From contig JAVIAB010000102.1 in assembly GCA_032433765.1 (NCBI GenBank), positions 10,190,491 to 10,254,490 on the forward strand: a stretch of DNA of 64,000 bases, read 5' to 3'. The notes below the pieces were generated by a model, which saw nothing but the letters and a program-made list of their open reading frames with translations, was not told where the DNA came from and did not search any database. This stretch comes from Megaustenia siamemsis (Eukaryota; Mollusca; Gastropoda; Stylommatophora; Ariophantidae). A program made the position numbers and the translations under genes. Positions within the stretch are counted from its first letter, which is position 1. Each line of letters starts with the position of its first letter. Shown here one piece after another: positions 1 to 9,265 of the stretch.

Positions 1-200
1 ATGAGAAAAGACAACGAAAGAATATCAAAACGGGTGCTCAAATGAGAACGAGAGTGTAAAAGAAAACGAGGCAGGCTTAGAGAAACACGAAAAAGAACAT
101 TACAGAGAGAGACAACAACAGCAGACATTAGCTCATTCGCAAAGATTTAACAACTCGCTCAGAACAGAGCCATCTCACGAGACATTATGCAGGTCGTACG
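1..200 (+). mobile_element. LINE family R2 3'-end fragment
   Basis: A broken reading frame reads roughly RGRLRETRKRTLQRE followed by QLAQNRAISRDIM. This matches the better preserved copies at 18250-18540 and 53403-53720, which read GRPRETLRRTLMREARAAGI. The segment is the C-terminal tail of a non-LTR retrotransposon reverse transcriptase. It is cut by the window edge and is not functional. Confidence 0.55.
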
Positions 201-239
201 CAAGGTTTGATAGTTGAAAGGTCGGCGTACACGAGGGTC

Positions 240-1235
240 TAGAATTTCACACAGCATTCTATTATTGCGCCCTTCATTACTAGCGTAGGATCGATTTAGG
301 GATTTACGATCGTCCATCATGATGACGTGGCATATACAACAATGGATGCTCCCATAACGCCTGATTCGCTCAAAAGAAAACTGTCAAAACGCACGAAGCA
401 CTGTAGCGATGGCGGAGAATCATTGTAGTTTAACTTTCAGTTGCTGTGGCAGAACAATCTACATTAAGGAGCTGTGAATCATTCATAATTATCATGTGCC
501 ATTCCGGCTGGCGTAGGCGATCATGTCCTTCCACAATCTTCTATCTGCAGTGCATCGTATCAGTTCTGTTGTTGACTGCTGTGCCATGACACCAAGCAAT
601 CTAATATGTTCTCTCTTTGTTGTCCGCGATCTTCATTTCCTTGTATTTTGCCAGTTGTAACCAAGTATTCCAACTTTCCTCTTCTCATGATGTACCCGAA
701 AAATGTTGTTTCCTTCTGATGTCTTTTAGGAGCTTCCTTTTTGTGTTGGCCTCTTTGAGAATTTACTGATTGGTCTTTTTAGTTGTCCATGGAACTTTCA
801 ACATTCTTCTGAGAAATCCCATCTCTGTGGCCTCTAACCGTCTTTTCATTTGTTTGTCTACGTCCATGATTCGCTTCCATAGGTCAGAATTGGTTCTATA
901 TAGCACCGATGAACTCTCTTTCTCACTTCTATTGACATAGATATGTTGCATAAGATATTTTTCACCGAGCAATTCTAAGGACGGTTATTGAATAGCTCTC
1001 AATGTTATTACGTAAATCGCATATCGACTTCACTATAGGGTAAGTTCGCATTCACAACACTTGACTTGACAACTCAGTAGTCACGGCCCGAATCCGTTAA
1101 GTGGAACAGTCAGTTGACTCTAACGCAGCGAACTGCATTGTGGAGCCGAAATCAATGAATCTCCAAACGGAAATCCTGCAGTGCTCTATACCACTATCTT
1201 GGAACCGGAAGTCCATTTATCTTGTTTTTCCATGT
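240..1235 (-). repeat. Element A copy, interrupted by an R3 LINE fragment
   Basis: Positions 1030-1230 resemble 14940-15185 (shared 'CGCATTCACAACACTTGA' and an ending 'CGGAAGTCC'). Positions 240-480 weakly resemble 14690-14900 (shared 'ATGATGACGT'). An R3 LINE fragment lies between the two parts. The match at 240-480 is weak and its limits are approximate. Confidence 0.4.
487..970 (-). mobile_element. LINE family R3 3'-end fragment (RTE-like)
   Basis: On the - strand it encodes reverse-transcriptase C-terminal sequence such as MKRRLEATEMGFLRRMLKVP. Close relatives lie at 23493-24213 and 31490-31935 (-) and at 57030-57455 (+). The 3' end at about 487 carries the family end 'GGCGATCATGTCCTTCCAC' (as written on +). 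It is 5'-truncated with a broken frame. Confidence 0.65.
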
Positions 1236-1580
1236 CACCCAGTTCATTAATTAATTCGTTTCGATAGTTAGTTCTTAATTTATACAACTGTTCTGGATTC
1301 CATTCAGTTTATTAATTATTTCGTTTTGATAGTTCCTAATCTATATTGTTTGTTTAAGCCGTGCAGTTGGTTAATTACTTCATTTTGATGATGAATAGTT
1401 TCTAATTTAAGTTATTTGTTTAAGCCGTGCAGTTGGTTAATTACTTCGTTTTGATGATGAATAGTTTCTAATTTATATTGTTTGTTTAAGCCGTGCAGTT
1501 GGTTAATTACTTCGTTTTGATGATGAATAGTTTCTAATTTATATTATTTGTTTAAGCCGTGCAGTTGGTTAATTACTTCG
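1236..1580. repeat. ~66-bp minisatellite
   Basis: About five units, each containing 'GCCGTGCAGTTGGTTAATTA' and 'TTTTGATGATGAATAG'. Unit starts near 1357, 1424, 1490 and 1556 give a period of 66-67 bp. The array is split by an element A insertion, and a related unit resumes at 2340-2420. Confidence 0.8.
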
Positions 1581-2339
1581 TGGACTTCCGTTTCAAAATG
1601 GTGGAACGTTTCACGTTCTCTCGATCGCTGAAGCAAAATGTATCTGTGGTTTGATTAATTTAGGCTCGCTGACGTATGTTGAAATCAAAATGATGTTCTA
1701 CTTAGGAAATCTGCGCTGCCGAACACACACAGCAGTTCCTTTTTGACAAGTCAAGTATTGTTTGTAAATGCGACCTTCACCATCTAATGTTGACATGCGG
1801 TTTACGTCACATTTTGTGCTGTGCCGACGTTTGTATTATTTGATGCAGGTTATTTACATGCTGAAACGCATTTAATGTGGACTGTTCCGTCAAGTCGACC
1901 GATGATTTTCCTCTTTGGGGAATTTGCACCGTGTTTCGTTCGTTGCACGCTAACCGTACGGTCTGTTGTTTGAAGTGTTCCTTGTTGCAGTTTCCTCATA
2001 TTCCAAGTCCTGCATGTTGCAGGAGCTACTGAGTTAAGTGCTCTGTGCACACCGTGAGCTGTGTGTTTCATCCGTTTTGATCATGTTTCGATATTCCAGT
2101 TGTTTACGATGAATGATGATATCGTATGACAGGGAACAGTTGGCTGTGTTCACTTTCTGGGCGGTTTCGCCTTATGTCTTTTGGCGTGTACTGAGACTGC
2201 TACGATGGGGACTACAGTTACATTTCTTTGTTTGAGAGATGCGTTAGTAATTCGGATGATTCCACTGGCGGTTGAGCAATTATGGATATTAATTCGTTTG
2301 CAGTGATACCGAGGCCTTCCATAACCAATAACCAATAAC
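1581..2339 (+). mobile_element. Element A copy with (AATAACC)n tail
   Basis: A dispersed repeat of about 760 bp, related to 14133-15190 (-), 33245-33640 (-) and 40641-40965 (+). It begins at 'TGGACTTCCGTTTC' and ends 'CCTTCCATAACCAATAACC'. The short tandem tail and the 5'-truncated sister copies suggest target-primed retrotransposition. It sits inside the 66-bp minisatellite and is flanked by 'AATTACTTCG' on both sides, a probable 10-bp target-site duplication. No protein in it is recognised. Confidence 0.6.
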
Positions 2340-2481
2340 CAATTACTTCGTTTTGATGATTAGTTCCTAATTTATATGGTTTAGTTTTGTAAGTCAGACA
2401 GTTGGTTGGTTAATTAGACCTTTTATTGTAAATGTTTATTCTGGATGTCAAGTGACTAGTTTAATAGCTAGCTTTTGTGTC

Positions 2482-2637
2482 AGATCGTTGATAAACAAAC
2501 GCTGAAATTCAATAGCAGTACTTACTGAGTGATTAAAAATTAACATAATCTGAAATTCACAGGCAGTACTTCCTGAATTAACAAAAGCTGAATTTCACAG
2601 GCAGTACTTCCTGAATTAATAATAGCTGAAGTTCATC
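2482..2637 (-). repeat. P450-paralogue intron 1 array (distal part)
   Basis: Tandem units read on the - strand contain 'CAGTAAGTACTG' or 'AGGAAGTACTGCCTGTG' followed by 'AATTTCAG'. The same unit follows exon 1 of the complete P450 gene at 25913-26240. A LINE insertion (2638-6383) separates this part from the proximal part at 6384-6469. This places the left edge of the window inside intron 1 of the minus-strand P450 paralogue. Confidence 0.6.
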
Positions 2638-2941
2638 ATCATCAAGTACCGGGCCTGCTGGCGTAGGTGATCATGTCTCTTCACAACTTTCGATCTCGGC
2701 AGCTATTTATCATTTCTGTTGTTGACCTTCTGCCAAGCCATTCTCTTAAGCTGTCTGTTATTTTTTTCTCTTTGCATCCCTCTATCTCTTCGTCCCTCAA
2801 TTTTTCCAGTTGTTACAATACATTCCAGTTCTTCTCTTCTCATTACGTGGCCACAAAATGGTGATTGTTTCTTCCTAATATTGGAAATTAGCTCTCTTTT
2901 TGCTTTGACCTCTCTCCGAACATCTTCATTACTTTTCTTAG
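2638..2941 (-). mobile_element. LINE family R1 3' end (part 1 of interrupted copy)
   Basis: The 3' end of an RTE-like LINE. On the + strand it starts with (CAT)n and then 'CAAGTACCGGGCCTGCTGGC', the hallmark of every R1 copy in the window. It stops at 'CTTCTTAGCT'-like sequence where the I-like LINE has inserted. The same R1 element resumes at about 6086. Confidence 0.75.
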
Positions 2942-2965
2942 CTATTGAGTTATTGAGTTATTGAG

Positions 2966-3523
2966 TTATTTAGTTATTTGCGGGTCATCATCATTGCACT
3001 CCGAACATGTCCATAGGTGCTCAGATCCCCTCCTCAGCAATTCCCTCAGTGTCCAGCGACTGACGACTCCAGTTCTATGTTGGTTGATAAGTCTTCTTAC
3101 ACGCCCACTAAGTGTCTCATTTCTAGCTGGGCCCAACTTAACTCCCATTTCCATCATCCGAAGAAGTGACGTGGATCTGTGTTTGTCGAAGTCCTGTGCT
3201 CTTCCCACATCTCGGAGGGCATTGATGATGTCCGAACGATCCATTGGTTGACCGTCCTCAACGACAGGGCAGCTAGCCAACCTGTCCGCCCTTTCATTTC
3301 CCCGTACTCCCTCATGTCCAGGGACATAAACAAAGGTGACCTTACGTATTTTGGATTTCTGCAACGACTCTACCCATTGCATGCGTACAGAGCCCGCCTC
3401 CACTTTTTTTATCATGATCATCGAATCACTCAGTATATATGCGTGGGTGTAGTCTTGTGACTCTAACCATTTGAATGCCTTGGTCACTGCCATAGCCTCC
3501 ATTGTCATGCTACTCGTGGTCAT
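2966..3523 (-). pseudogene. RNase H domain and C-terminus of I-like LINE
   Basis: The translation contains YILSDSM, with the RNase H catalytic Asp, and VYVPGHEGVRGNERADRLA, the PGHxGxxGNExAD signature near the last catalytic His and Asp. A C-x2-C pair (CSEC) follows before the end. In the living element this domain removes the RNA strand of the cDNA hybrid. The frame is open here but detached from the RT frame upstream, so it is part of a dead element. Confidence 0.85.
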
Positions 3524-3775
3524 GACGTATTCACCACTGTCTTCTTAGACTATTCTGCCTGCCGAGCGTGCTGTAAATGCCCATGCACTTCTTTGGTGTC
3601 GTCTTACAGATCCGTCTGTATAGATGACTGCATCTTTCTCATCGGTGTTATCGCTCTGTGTTGAGCACGTGGTGCAATGGATGCTCTGTATCTGTACTAA
3701 TCTTCAGGTATGCTCGTGCTCTCGAGATCTTGATTCTGTCATCCATGGTTGGAAAGTCAAGAAGATACCTCATTG

Positions 3776-4831
3776 CTACACAGGGTGTGTCCCTCGTACA
3801 CCCCAGGATAATAGCATAACTCCAAGGTATGTCATCAACTTGTCCCTGGTCACCTCATCAGCTCCCATTCGTACTACCGGTGTGGTCGTATTAACGATAT
3901 GATTGTAAAGGGAGAACCATGAAACTGATGCTTTATTAGGATTAACCACGGCACCTGAAACCCCACACCAGGAAGAAATGCGATCGAGTTCGTCTTGCAT
4001 TGTGGAAGCGATTCCCCGTCTGTCTCTTCCCTGTCGATATACCAGAATATCATCGGCAAATGTCATAGTTCTTCCCCTCCCATCCAGCTGTTGTTCCGTG
4101 ATTGTTATTGTGTACACGTTAAATAGAACTGATGACAATGGTGAGCCTTATGGCAGCCCTGGGCAAATGGATGTTGGCTCGGAAGACCAACTTCCACATC
4201 TGAGTATCACCTTCCTCTGAAACAGTGCCGCGGCGATCCATCTAATGTGGAAGGGGTGCACCGCCAGTTTGAGGAGCATATGCATGAGATATTCAAATGG
4301 TACCCTGTTGTATGCATCCTCCAGATCTATAGCAGCAGCACATGTCTCCTCTCGTCTGTGGAGGCCTTCGAAGACGTCATAGGCAAATACTGCCGCATTG
4401 AGCCATGTCTCTTTGTTATATCTATAACCTCCAAGTGTGGGTGGGAATACACGTTTCTGTTCAAGGTGACAGGTGAGGACACGAGCAACTATTTTCTCCA
4501 GCAGCTTGCCCGCAGTGTTCTGCATTGTGATGATTCTGTAGGCACTGATCTGTGAATGGTCCTTGTTTGGCTTCGATAGCGGTAGTAAGTAGATGTGTAG
4601 CCACTCCTCCTTAATCTGGCCACTCCGAATACTGGCATTAAACTCATTGGCCAGTTTTGTCAAGTCGTCGTCAGTTAAATTGCCTATGTCATCGTACCGA
4701 ACACCATCTGGACCAGGAGCAGTGTTGTATGACCTTTTAAGTGTCGTGCGAATGATATCGGTTGTGATTGTGAGATCTTCTTCCAGCCCTACATCCTTAC
4801 ACAATTTTGACAGCGATCCCCGTATCCTCAT
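3776..4831 (-). pseudogene. Reverse transcriptase domain of I-like LINE
   Basis: The first frame (4148-4831) holds APGPDGVRYDDIGN (the 'PGPDG' block), KPNKDHSQISAYR and AAAIDLEDAYNRVP, which carries the first catalytic Asp. The catalytic FADD box (TFADDILVYRQGRD) lies in a different frame at 3776-4138. A frameshift near 4140-4148 separates them, so the polymerase cannot be made as one protein. Order and spacing fit a standard non-LTR reverse transcriptase. Confidence 0.85.
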
Positions 4832-5033
4832 TCATACAGCCTCATTTCTTTGGTCCGTCTGCTCAATGTAGCGGGCAAGCAGGGCCTTCCCTTTGCTCTT
4901 ATCATATGTGTGCCATACCCGGCCTGTGCTCTGAAAGTCTGGTATATCTCTGTGTCGTGGTGTGCCATTCATGCACTGATGAAGGCGCCAGAATGTGCGA
5001 TTTTTCTGATCACACTTTTTTACAGAAGTCATC

Positions 5034-6080
5034 CTATTTAACATCCTTAGCTTGCTTAGCGCATAGTTTAAAGTGCATCATTTTTTGGTCGACCTCTACT
5101 TTCAGACGCTTCAAGAGCTCAGGTTGTGTTCTACCATACCTTCTGGCTTTCTGCCATGTCTTGGCCGTTTGTCTCTTGTTCCGCCTAGCTTCCTCGACAT
5201 CTACGTTCCACCAGGGTGGCTGTGTCCATCTCTCCTGCCTCCTACGAGGGGAGCTCTGTTTCCTATGTCTGATTTTGCTAATGACGTCCTGGTCTGTTTT
5301 CTCGTAGTGGAATGTGTGGAGCTTTCTTCTCTGGCTTCTATTTCTGCTTTTCTCAATTAGGAGGACACATGGATAGTGATCACTTCCGTGGAACCCCAGT
5401 GCACTCAACCTGCAAACCAGTGCGAAGATGGAAGACACCAGTGCCAGGTCTATGACACTATCAGAGTCCCCTGTTCGAGTGGCCATTCTTGTTGCCCTTC
5501 CATCATTCAAGCACACTAAATCGGCCGATACCAGTGCGTTCTCTAGGTCTTCTCCCTGCTTGTTTGTTATGACGTTACCCCACTGGTTTCCTCTAGCATT
5601 AAAGTCTCCGCAGAAAATGACGTTCTCTTTATCGAACTCGAAGAGATTCTGCCATTGTTGTGTGTTCACCTTCCCATTACAGGCATACACATTAACAATC
5701 ACGAAATGAACTGGGGTCTGCACCCTAACCGCATGTACCTGCAATTCTGCACTGCCCCACGCAGACATATCAACCTCAGCTGCCACCATATTGTTGCGCA
5801 CAAGGATGGCCTGCCCATGGTGTCGTCTATTGTAAAAACAATGAAAGCCAGGAGAACTTACTGTCCTGTCACCAAGAAGAGTTTCTTGCAAAACCATTAT
5901 ATCGGCGCCGCACAGTAGCTTATCAAGAATGGGCCGTCGTTGATTAATGGACCCACAATTCCAATAAGTAACGCGCACATACTTTAGGCCTAGCCTCTCA
6001 CACTTTGACAGTTTAATGCCACCTCTCTTGCCCCGTCGTGTTTTCCTTTTTCGATGATGTCGTTTGGCCTGCATCTGAAA
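5034..6080 (-). pseudogene. AP-type endonuclease domain of I-like LINE
   Basis: The long open frame contains VTYWNCGSINQRR, MVLQETLLGD (catalytic Glu), FCGDFNARGNQWG, DSVIDLALVS and GSDHYPCVL (the SDH motif). Together these define the exonuclease/endonuclease/phosphatase fold that nicks target DNA in LINE retrotransposition. The open frame starts at 6143, but the first ~20 residues come from antisense R1 sequence, so the true element begins near 6085. A separate frame continues towards the RT at 4832-5044. Confidence 0.85.
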
Positions 6081-6085
6081 ACTTG

Positions 6086-6383
6086 TGTCTGTTCTATTGT
6101 CCATGTTTCGCATCCATATGTTAAGACTGGCTCTACGTAACATTTAAGAACTCTTTTTCTTGTTTCTATTGTCAAAAATGGATTTCATAGTATCTTCCTC
6201 ATTTTTTGGAAAGCTGCTTTCACCTGAGCCATTCTGCATCTCACCTCTTTTGTACATCTTCCGTCTGAGGTTAACAAAGTTCCCAAATATTTAAATTAAT
6301 TTACCTGTTTTAATATTGTTCCACTTGTCTTTATTTTGCACTGAGGTGATGTCTTTTTCTTTGTTCTTACCATTACCTCTGTC
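6086..6383 (-). mobile_element. LINE family R1 (part 2 of interrupted copy)
   Basis: Continues the R1 copy broken at 2941. It contains 'CATCCATATGTTAAGACTGG' and the stretch that reads QAKAAFHKM-like sequence in better copies. About 60 nt present in intact R1 copies (for example around 46290-46350) is missing between the two halves, which suggests a small target deletion when the I-like LINE inserted. Confidence 0.7.
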
Positions 6384-6469
6384 AACAGCAGTACTTACTG
6401 ATTAATTAAACATTTTTAAATCTGAATTTCACAGGCAGTACTTCATGAACCAACAAAAGCACTACTTAC
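6384..6469 (-). repeat. P450-paralogue intron 1 donor and proximal array
   Basis: On the - strand the exon 1 donor reads CCATTCA|GTAAGTAGTG. About two units with 'CAGTAAGTACTGCTGTTG'-like and 'GAAGTACTGCCTGTGAA'-like sequence follow. This is the same arrangement as after exon 1 of the complete P450 gene. Confidence 0.6.
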
Positions 6470-6689
6470 TGAATGGCTTGAAGTGAAGCATAGTACCAAG
6501 TACAGGCAACTGATAAATACCCCTGGGACCTGGTATATCCTCAAATGGTTTGACATTTGATAAATCCACTCTCGACTGTGTATCTTGTGCTGCATAGCCC
6601 TTCTTAAGTTCAATATTTCCATTGGCTAAAAATCGTTGAATGAGAACGTTATTGTAAACGCTTCTGCTAATCTGATGTAAAAGAGTCAT
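6470..6689 (-). CDS. Mitochondrial-clan cytochrome P450 paralogue, exon 1
   Basis: First exon of a second P450 gene on the - strand. Its 73 codons plus one base begin with ATG at 6689 and end at a GTAAGT donor (GT at 6469-6468). The product starts MTLLHQISRSVYNN, passes through GYAAQDTQ and ends in KPFEDIPGPRGIYQL and LGTMLHFKPF. This aligns along its whole length with exon 1 of the complete gene (25699-25912), including the same intron phase. The N-terminus is basic and lacks acidic residues, as expected of a mitochondrial import peptide. No other exon is visible, so the rest should lie left of position 1. It could instead be an orphan duplicate exon, but the shared intron repeat argues for a duplicated gene. 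Confidence 0.75.
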
Positions 6690-7065
6690 TTTATTTTTGA
6701 AGAGAGGTCAAAACCTTTTCAAATTGGCTTAAAAATTAAACTCGTGTTTTTGATGCATGTAATATTGTTAAATATTTCCTGTCTTTTTTTTTTTATTTAT
6801 GTGCACGCAATATTTTTGTAATAGTGTTTCTTGATAAAATGTTGTATCTGTAAGACAAAATGGTAGTCATCAGTATTTAGTTTTAGAAATGATAAAAAAA
6901 ATGAAAAAGGTTGTCACATAGCAATTGCTGGTGGATAAATAATGAACTATCTGGGAAGAGTGAGAAAAAAGATGAAAGTTTCCTCCTCTGCCTTACCTGG
7001 CATGTAGTCTTTTTTTTTTGGGGGGGGGGGGAGAGGGGGTGGAATGTAGAAGCGGAATCTGGATA
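6690..7065 (-). other. 5' flank of P450 paralogue; nothing firmly recognised
   Basis: AT-rich DNA with poly-T and poly-G runs (7010-7035). Just upstream of the ATG a 'TTTAAGCCAAT'-like stretch is shared with the 5' flank of the complete P450 gene at 25683-25696, supporting common descent. I see no convincing TATA box. Confidence 0.4.
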
Positions 7066-7780
7066 GCCCTGGTTTACCGATACAGGTGTCAGCGCTCACC
7101 TATGACTAGATATACAGGTGTCAGCGCTCACCTATGTGTAGATATACAGGTGTCAGCGCTCACCTATGACTAGATATACAGGTGTCGGCGCTCACCTATG
7201 ACTAGATATGCAGGTGTCAGCGCTCACCTATGTGTAGATATACATGTGTCAGCGCTCACCTATGACTAGATATACAGGTGTCAGCGCTCACCTATGACTA
7301 GATATACAGGTGTCAGCGCTCACCTATGACTAGATATACAGGTGTCAGCGCTCACCTATGTGTAGATATACATGTGTCAGCGCTCACCTATGTGTAGATA
7401 TACAGGTGTCAGCGCTCACCTATGTGTAGATATACAGGTGTCAGCGCTCACCTATGTGTAGATATACAGGTGTCAGCGCTCACCTATGTGTAGATATACA
7501 GGTGTCAGCGCTCACCTATGAGTAGATATACAGGTGTCAGCGCTCACCTATGAGTAGATATACAGGTGTCAGCGCTCACCTATGAGTATATATGCAGGTG
7601 TCAGCGCTCACCTATGAGTAGATATGCAGGTGTCAACGCTCACCTATGACTAGATATACAGGTGTCAGCGCTCACCTATGACTAGATATACAGGTGTCAG
7701 CGCTCACCTATGACTAGATATACAGGTGTCAGCGCTCACCTATGACTAGATATACAGGTGTCAGCGCTCACCTATGAGTA
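7066..7780. repeat. 32-bp minisatellite with internal dyad
   Basis: About 22 units of 32 bp, each containing 'CAGGTGTCAGCGCTCACCTA' followed by TGACTAGATATA, TGTGTAGATATA or TGAGTAGATATA. The core AGGTG..AGCGCT..CACCT is nearly self-complementary. The array lies 0.4-1.1 kb upstream of the P450-paralogue start codon. Confidence 0.95.
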
Positions 7781-7924
7781 AATTAACGCTTTTAGTTCTT
7801 GTAGGAACACGTGCAATCCTTCAGCAACGGTAATTACATCATTAACACAGAGGAATGAAAAGGTCTGTCTGATAACAATTTAACAATCATGTATCTTTAA
7901 ATACACAAGCATCAATAACATGTA

Positions 7925-7995
7925 TATGAGAATATGGTGTTAGTGACCATACTTTTTAATGACGACGCCACATTTTTGACTGATATGGTCACTAT
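7925..7995 (-). mobile_element. SINE1 tail fragment
   Basis: Contains 'AATATGGTGTTAGTGACCAT' and then 'GATATGGTCAC', the antisense form of the SINE1 body found at 41490-41560 and 58200-58270. It is only a short fragment. Confidence 0.5.
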
Positions 7996-8039
7996 ATATA
8001 GAAATAGATAGAAGCAGTATAGCAAAGCAAAAGCAGCAT

Positions 8040-8830
8040 CAAATTTTTAAAGAATCGGGACGAAATATGGAAATAAAGGGACTCTAAGGGAATAAAGTAA
8101 TGACAACAACAAAGAAAAAGACATCACCTCAGTGCACAATGAAGACAAGTGGAACAATATTAAAACAGGTAAATGAATTTAAATATCTGGGAACACTGTT
8201 AACTTCAGATGTGAGATGTACAAAAGAGGTGAGATGCAGGATGGCTCAGGCAAAAGCAGCTTTCCATAAAATGAGTAAGATACTATGTAATCCATTTTTG
8301 ACAAAAGAAACAAGAAAAAGAGTTGTTAAATGGTATGTAGAGCCAGTCTTAACATATGGATGGGAATCATGGACAATAGTACAACAGACAAGATAATTAC
8401 TGGAGGCTGTAGAAATGTGGTTTTACAGAAGAATGTTGAGAATACCACGGACAGCTAAGAAGAGTAATGAAAACGTTCTAAAAGAGGTCAAAGCAAAAAG
8501 AGAGCTAATTTCCAATATTAGGAAAAAATAATTATCATTTCTTAGACATGTAATGAGAATGAAACAGCTGGAATATATTGTAGCAACTGGAAAAATTGAG
8601 GGACGAAGAGATAGAGGAAATCAAAGAGAAAAGATACCAGACAACTTAAGAGAATGGCTTGGCAGAAGATCAACAACAGAAACGATAAACGACTGTCGAG
8701 ATCGAAAGTTGTGGAGAGACATGATTACATACGCCAGCAGGGATGGTACTTGATGATTATGATGATGATGAAGATGATGATGATAATGATAATGATGATG
8801 ATGATAATGATGATGATATATTATCATAAA
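8040..8830 (+). mobile_element. LINE family R1, 3' ~0.75 kb with (GATGAT)n tail
   Basis: Encodes the RT C-terminal region: TILKQVNEFKYLGTLLTSD, then PVLTYGWESWTI, then (after a stop near 8396) WFYRRMLRIP and DRKLWRDMITYAS just before the stop. The tail is a (GAT)n run at 8752-8822. Two stop codons break the frame. Other copies show the same 3' boundary, so this is a 5'-truncated insertion. Confidence 0.8.
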
Positions 8831-8954
8831 CCTATTTGTGGTTCCGAAACAAAAATTGAGGATGTAATGAGTTACAATTCACCCTAAAACAGTGAACAGA
8901 AAATTCAACATTTTTTTCTGTTGAAACACAGAGAACAATTAAGGGAGATAATAA

Positions 8955-9035
8955 TGATACAAGCCGTCGATCAGGATCGAACCCTACCCCTTGTCCTTTG
9001 TAGTCCATTTCACGAACCACTGAGCTATCGCGGCA
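8955..9035 (-). mobile_element. SINE1 head fragment (tRNA-like)
   Basis: Antisense tRNA-like head: 'GATCGAACCCTACCCCTTGT' is the B-box side and 'CACTGAGCTATCGCGGC' the A-box side. It matches the heads at 41645-41712. The body is missing. It lies between two copies of a short direct repeat ('GAGGATGTA..GA.TTAC..TTCACCCTAA'). Confidence 0.6.
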
Positions 9036-9119
9036 AATAGAGGATGTACTGACTTACTATTCACCCTAAAAAATGTGAGCAGAAAATTCAAAAGAACACA
9101 ACAACAATTAACAAATAGC

Positions 9120-9233
9120 TTGGACAGACAATGAGAAACCATTCGACCGAGGACACAGAAAACAATTATCGGAGATACTAATAATATACTAAGTAAGCCA
9201 ACATTTAACTAGCCTATGTAAAGGTCTCGATAA

Positions 9234-9265
<32 letters not shown>

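Larger units (their letters stand above)
2942..6085 (-). mobile_element. I-like non-LTR retrotransposon (endonuclease-RT-RNase H), decayed
   Basis: A LINE of about 3.1 kb read on the - strand, with an apurinic-type endonuclease, a reverse transcriptase and an RNase H domain in that order. RNase H after the RT is known for the I, Nimb, Ingi, Tad, R1 and LOA lineages, and I do not resolve the clade. The 3' end is an (AATAACTC)n tail (2942-2980, written GAGTTATT on +). Domains lie in different frames, so the copy is dead. It is nested in an R1 LINE (2638-2941 and 6086-6383). A small 3' fragment of the same family lies at 40556-40640 and 40966-41040. Confidence 0.85.

Noticed and set aside
5990..6175. 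Extending the I-like LINE endonuclease start to the ATG at 6143
   Set aside because: The first ~20 codons are antisense R1 LINE sequence, so the real element border is near 6085.
7066..7780. CRISPR-like look of regular 20-bp repeats with 12-bp 'spacers'
   Set aside because: The 'spacers' are three near-identical variants, the host is eukaryotic and there are no cas genes. It is a minisatellite.
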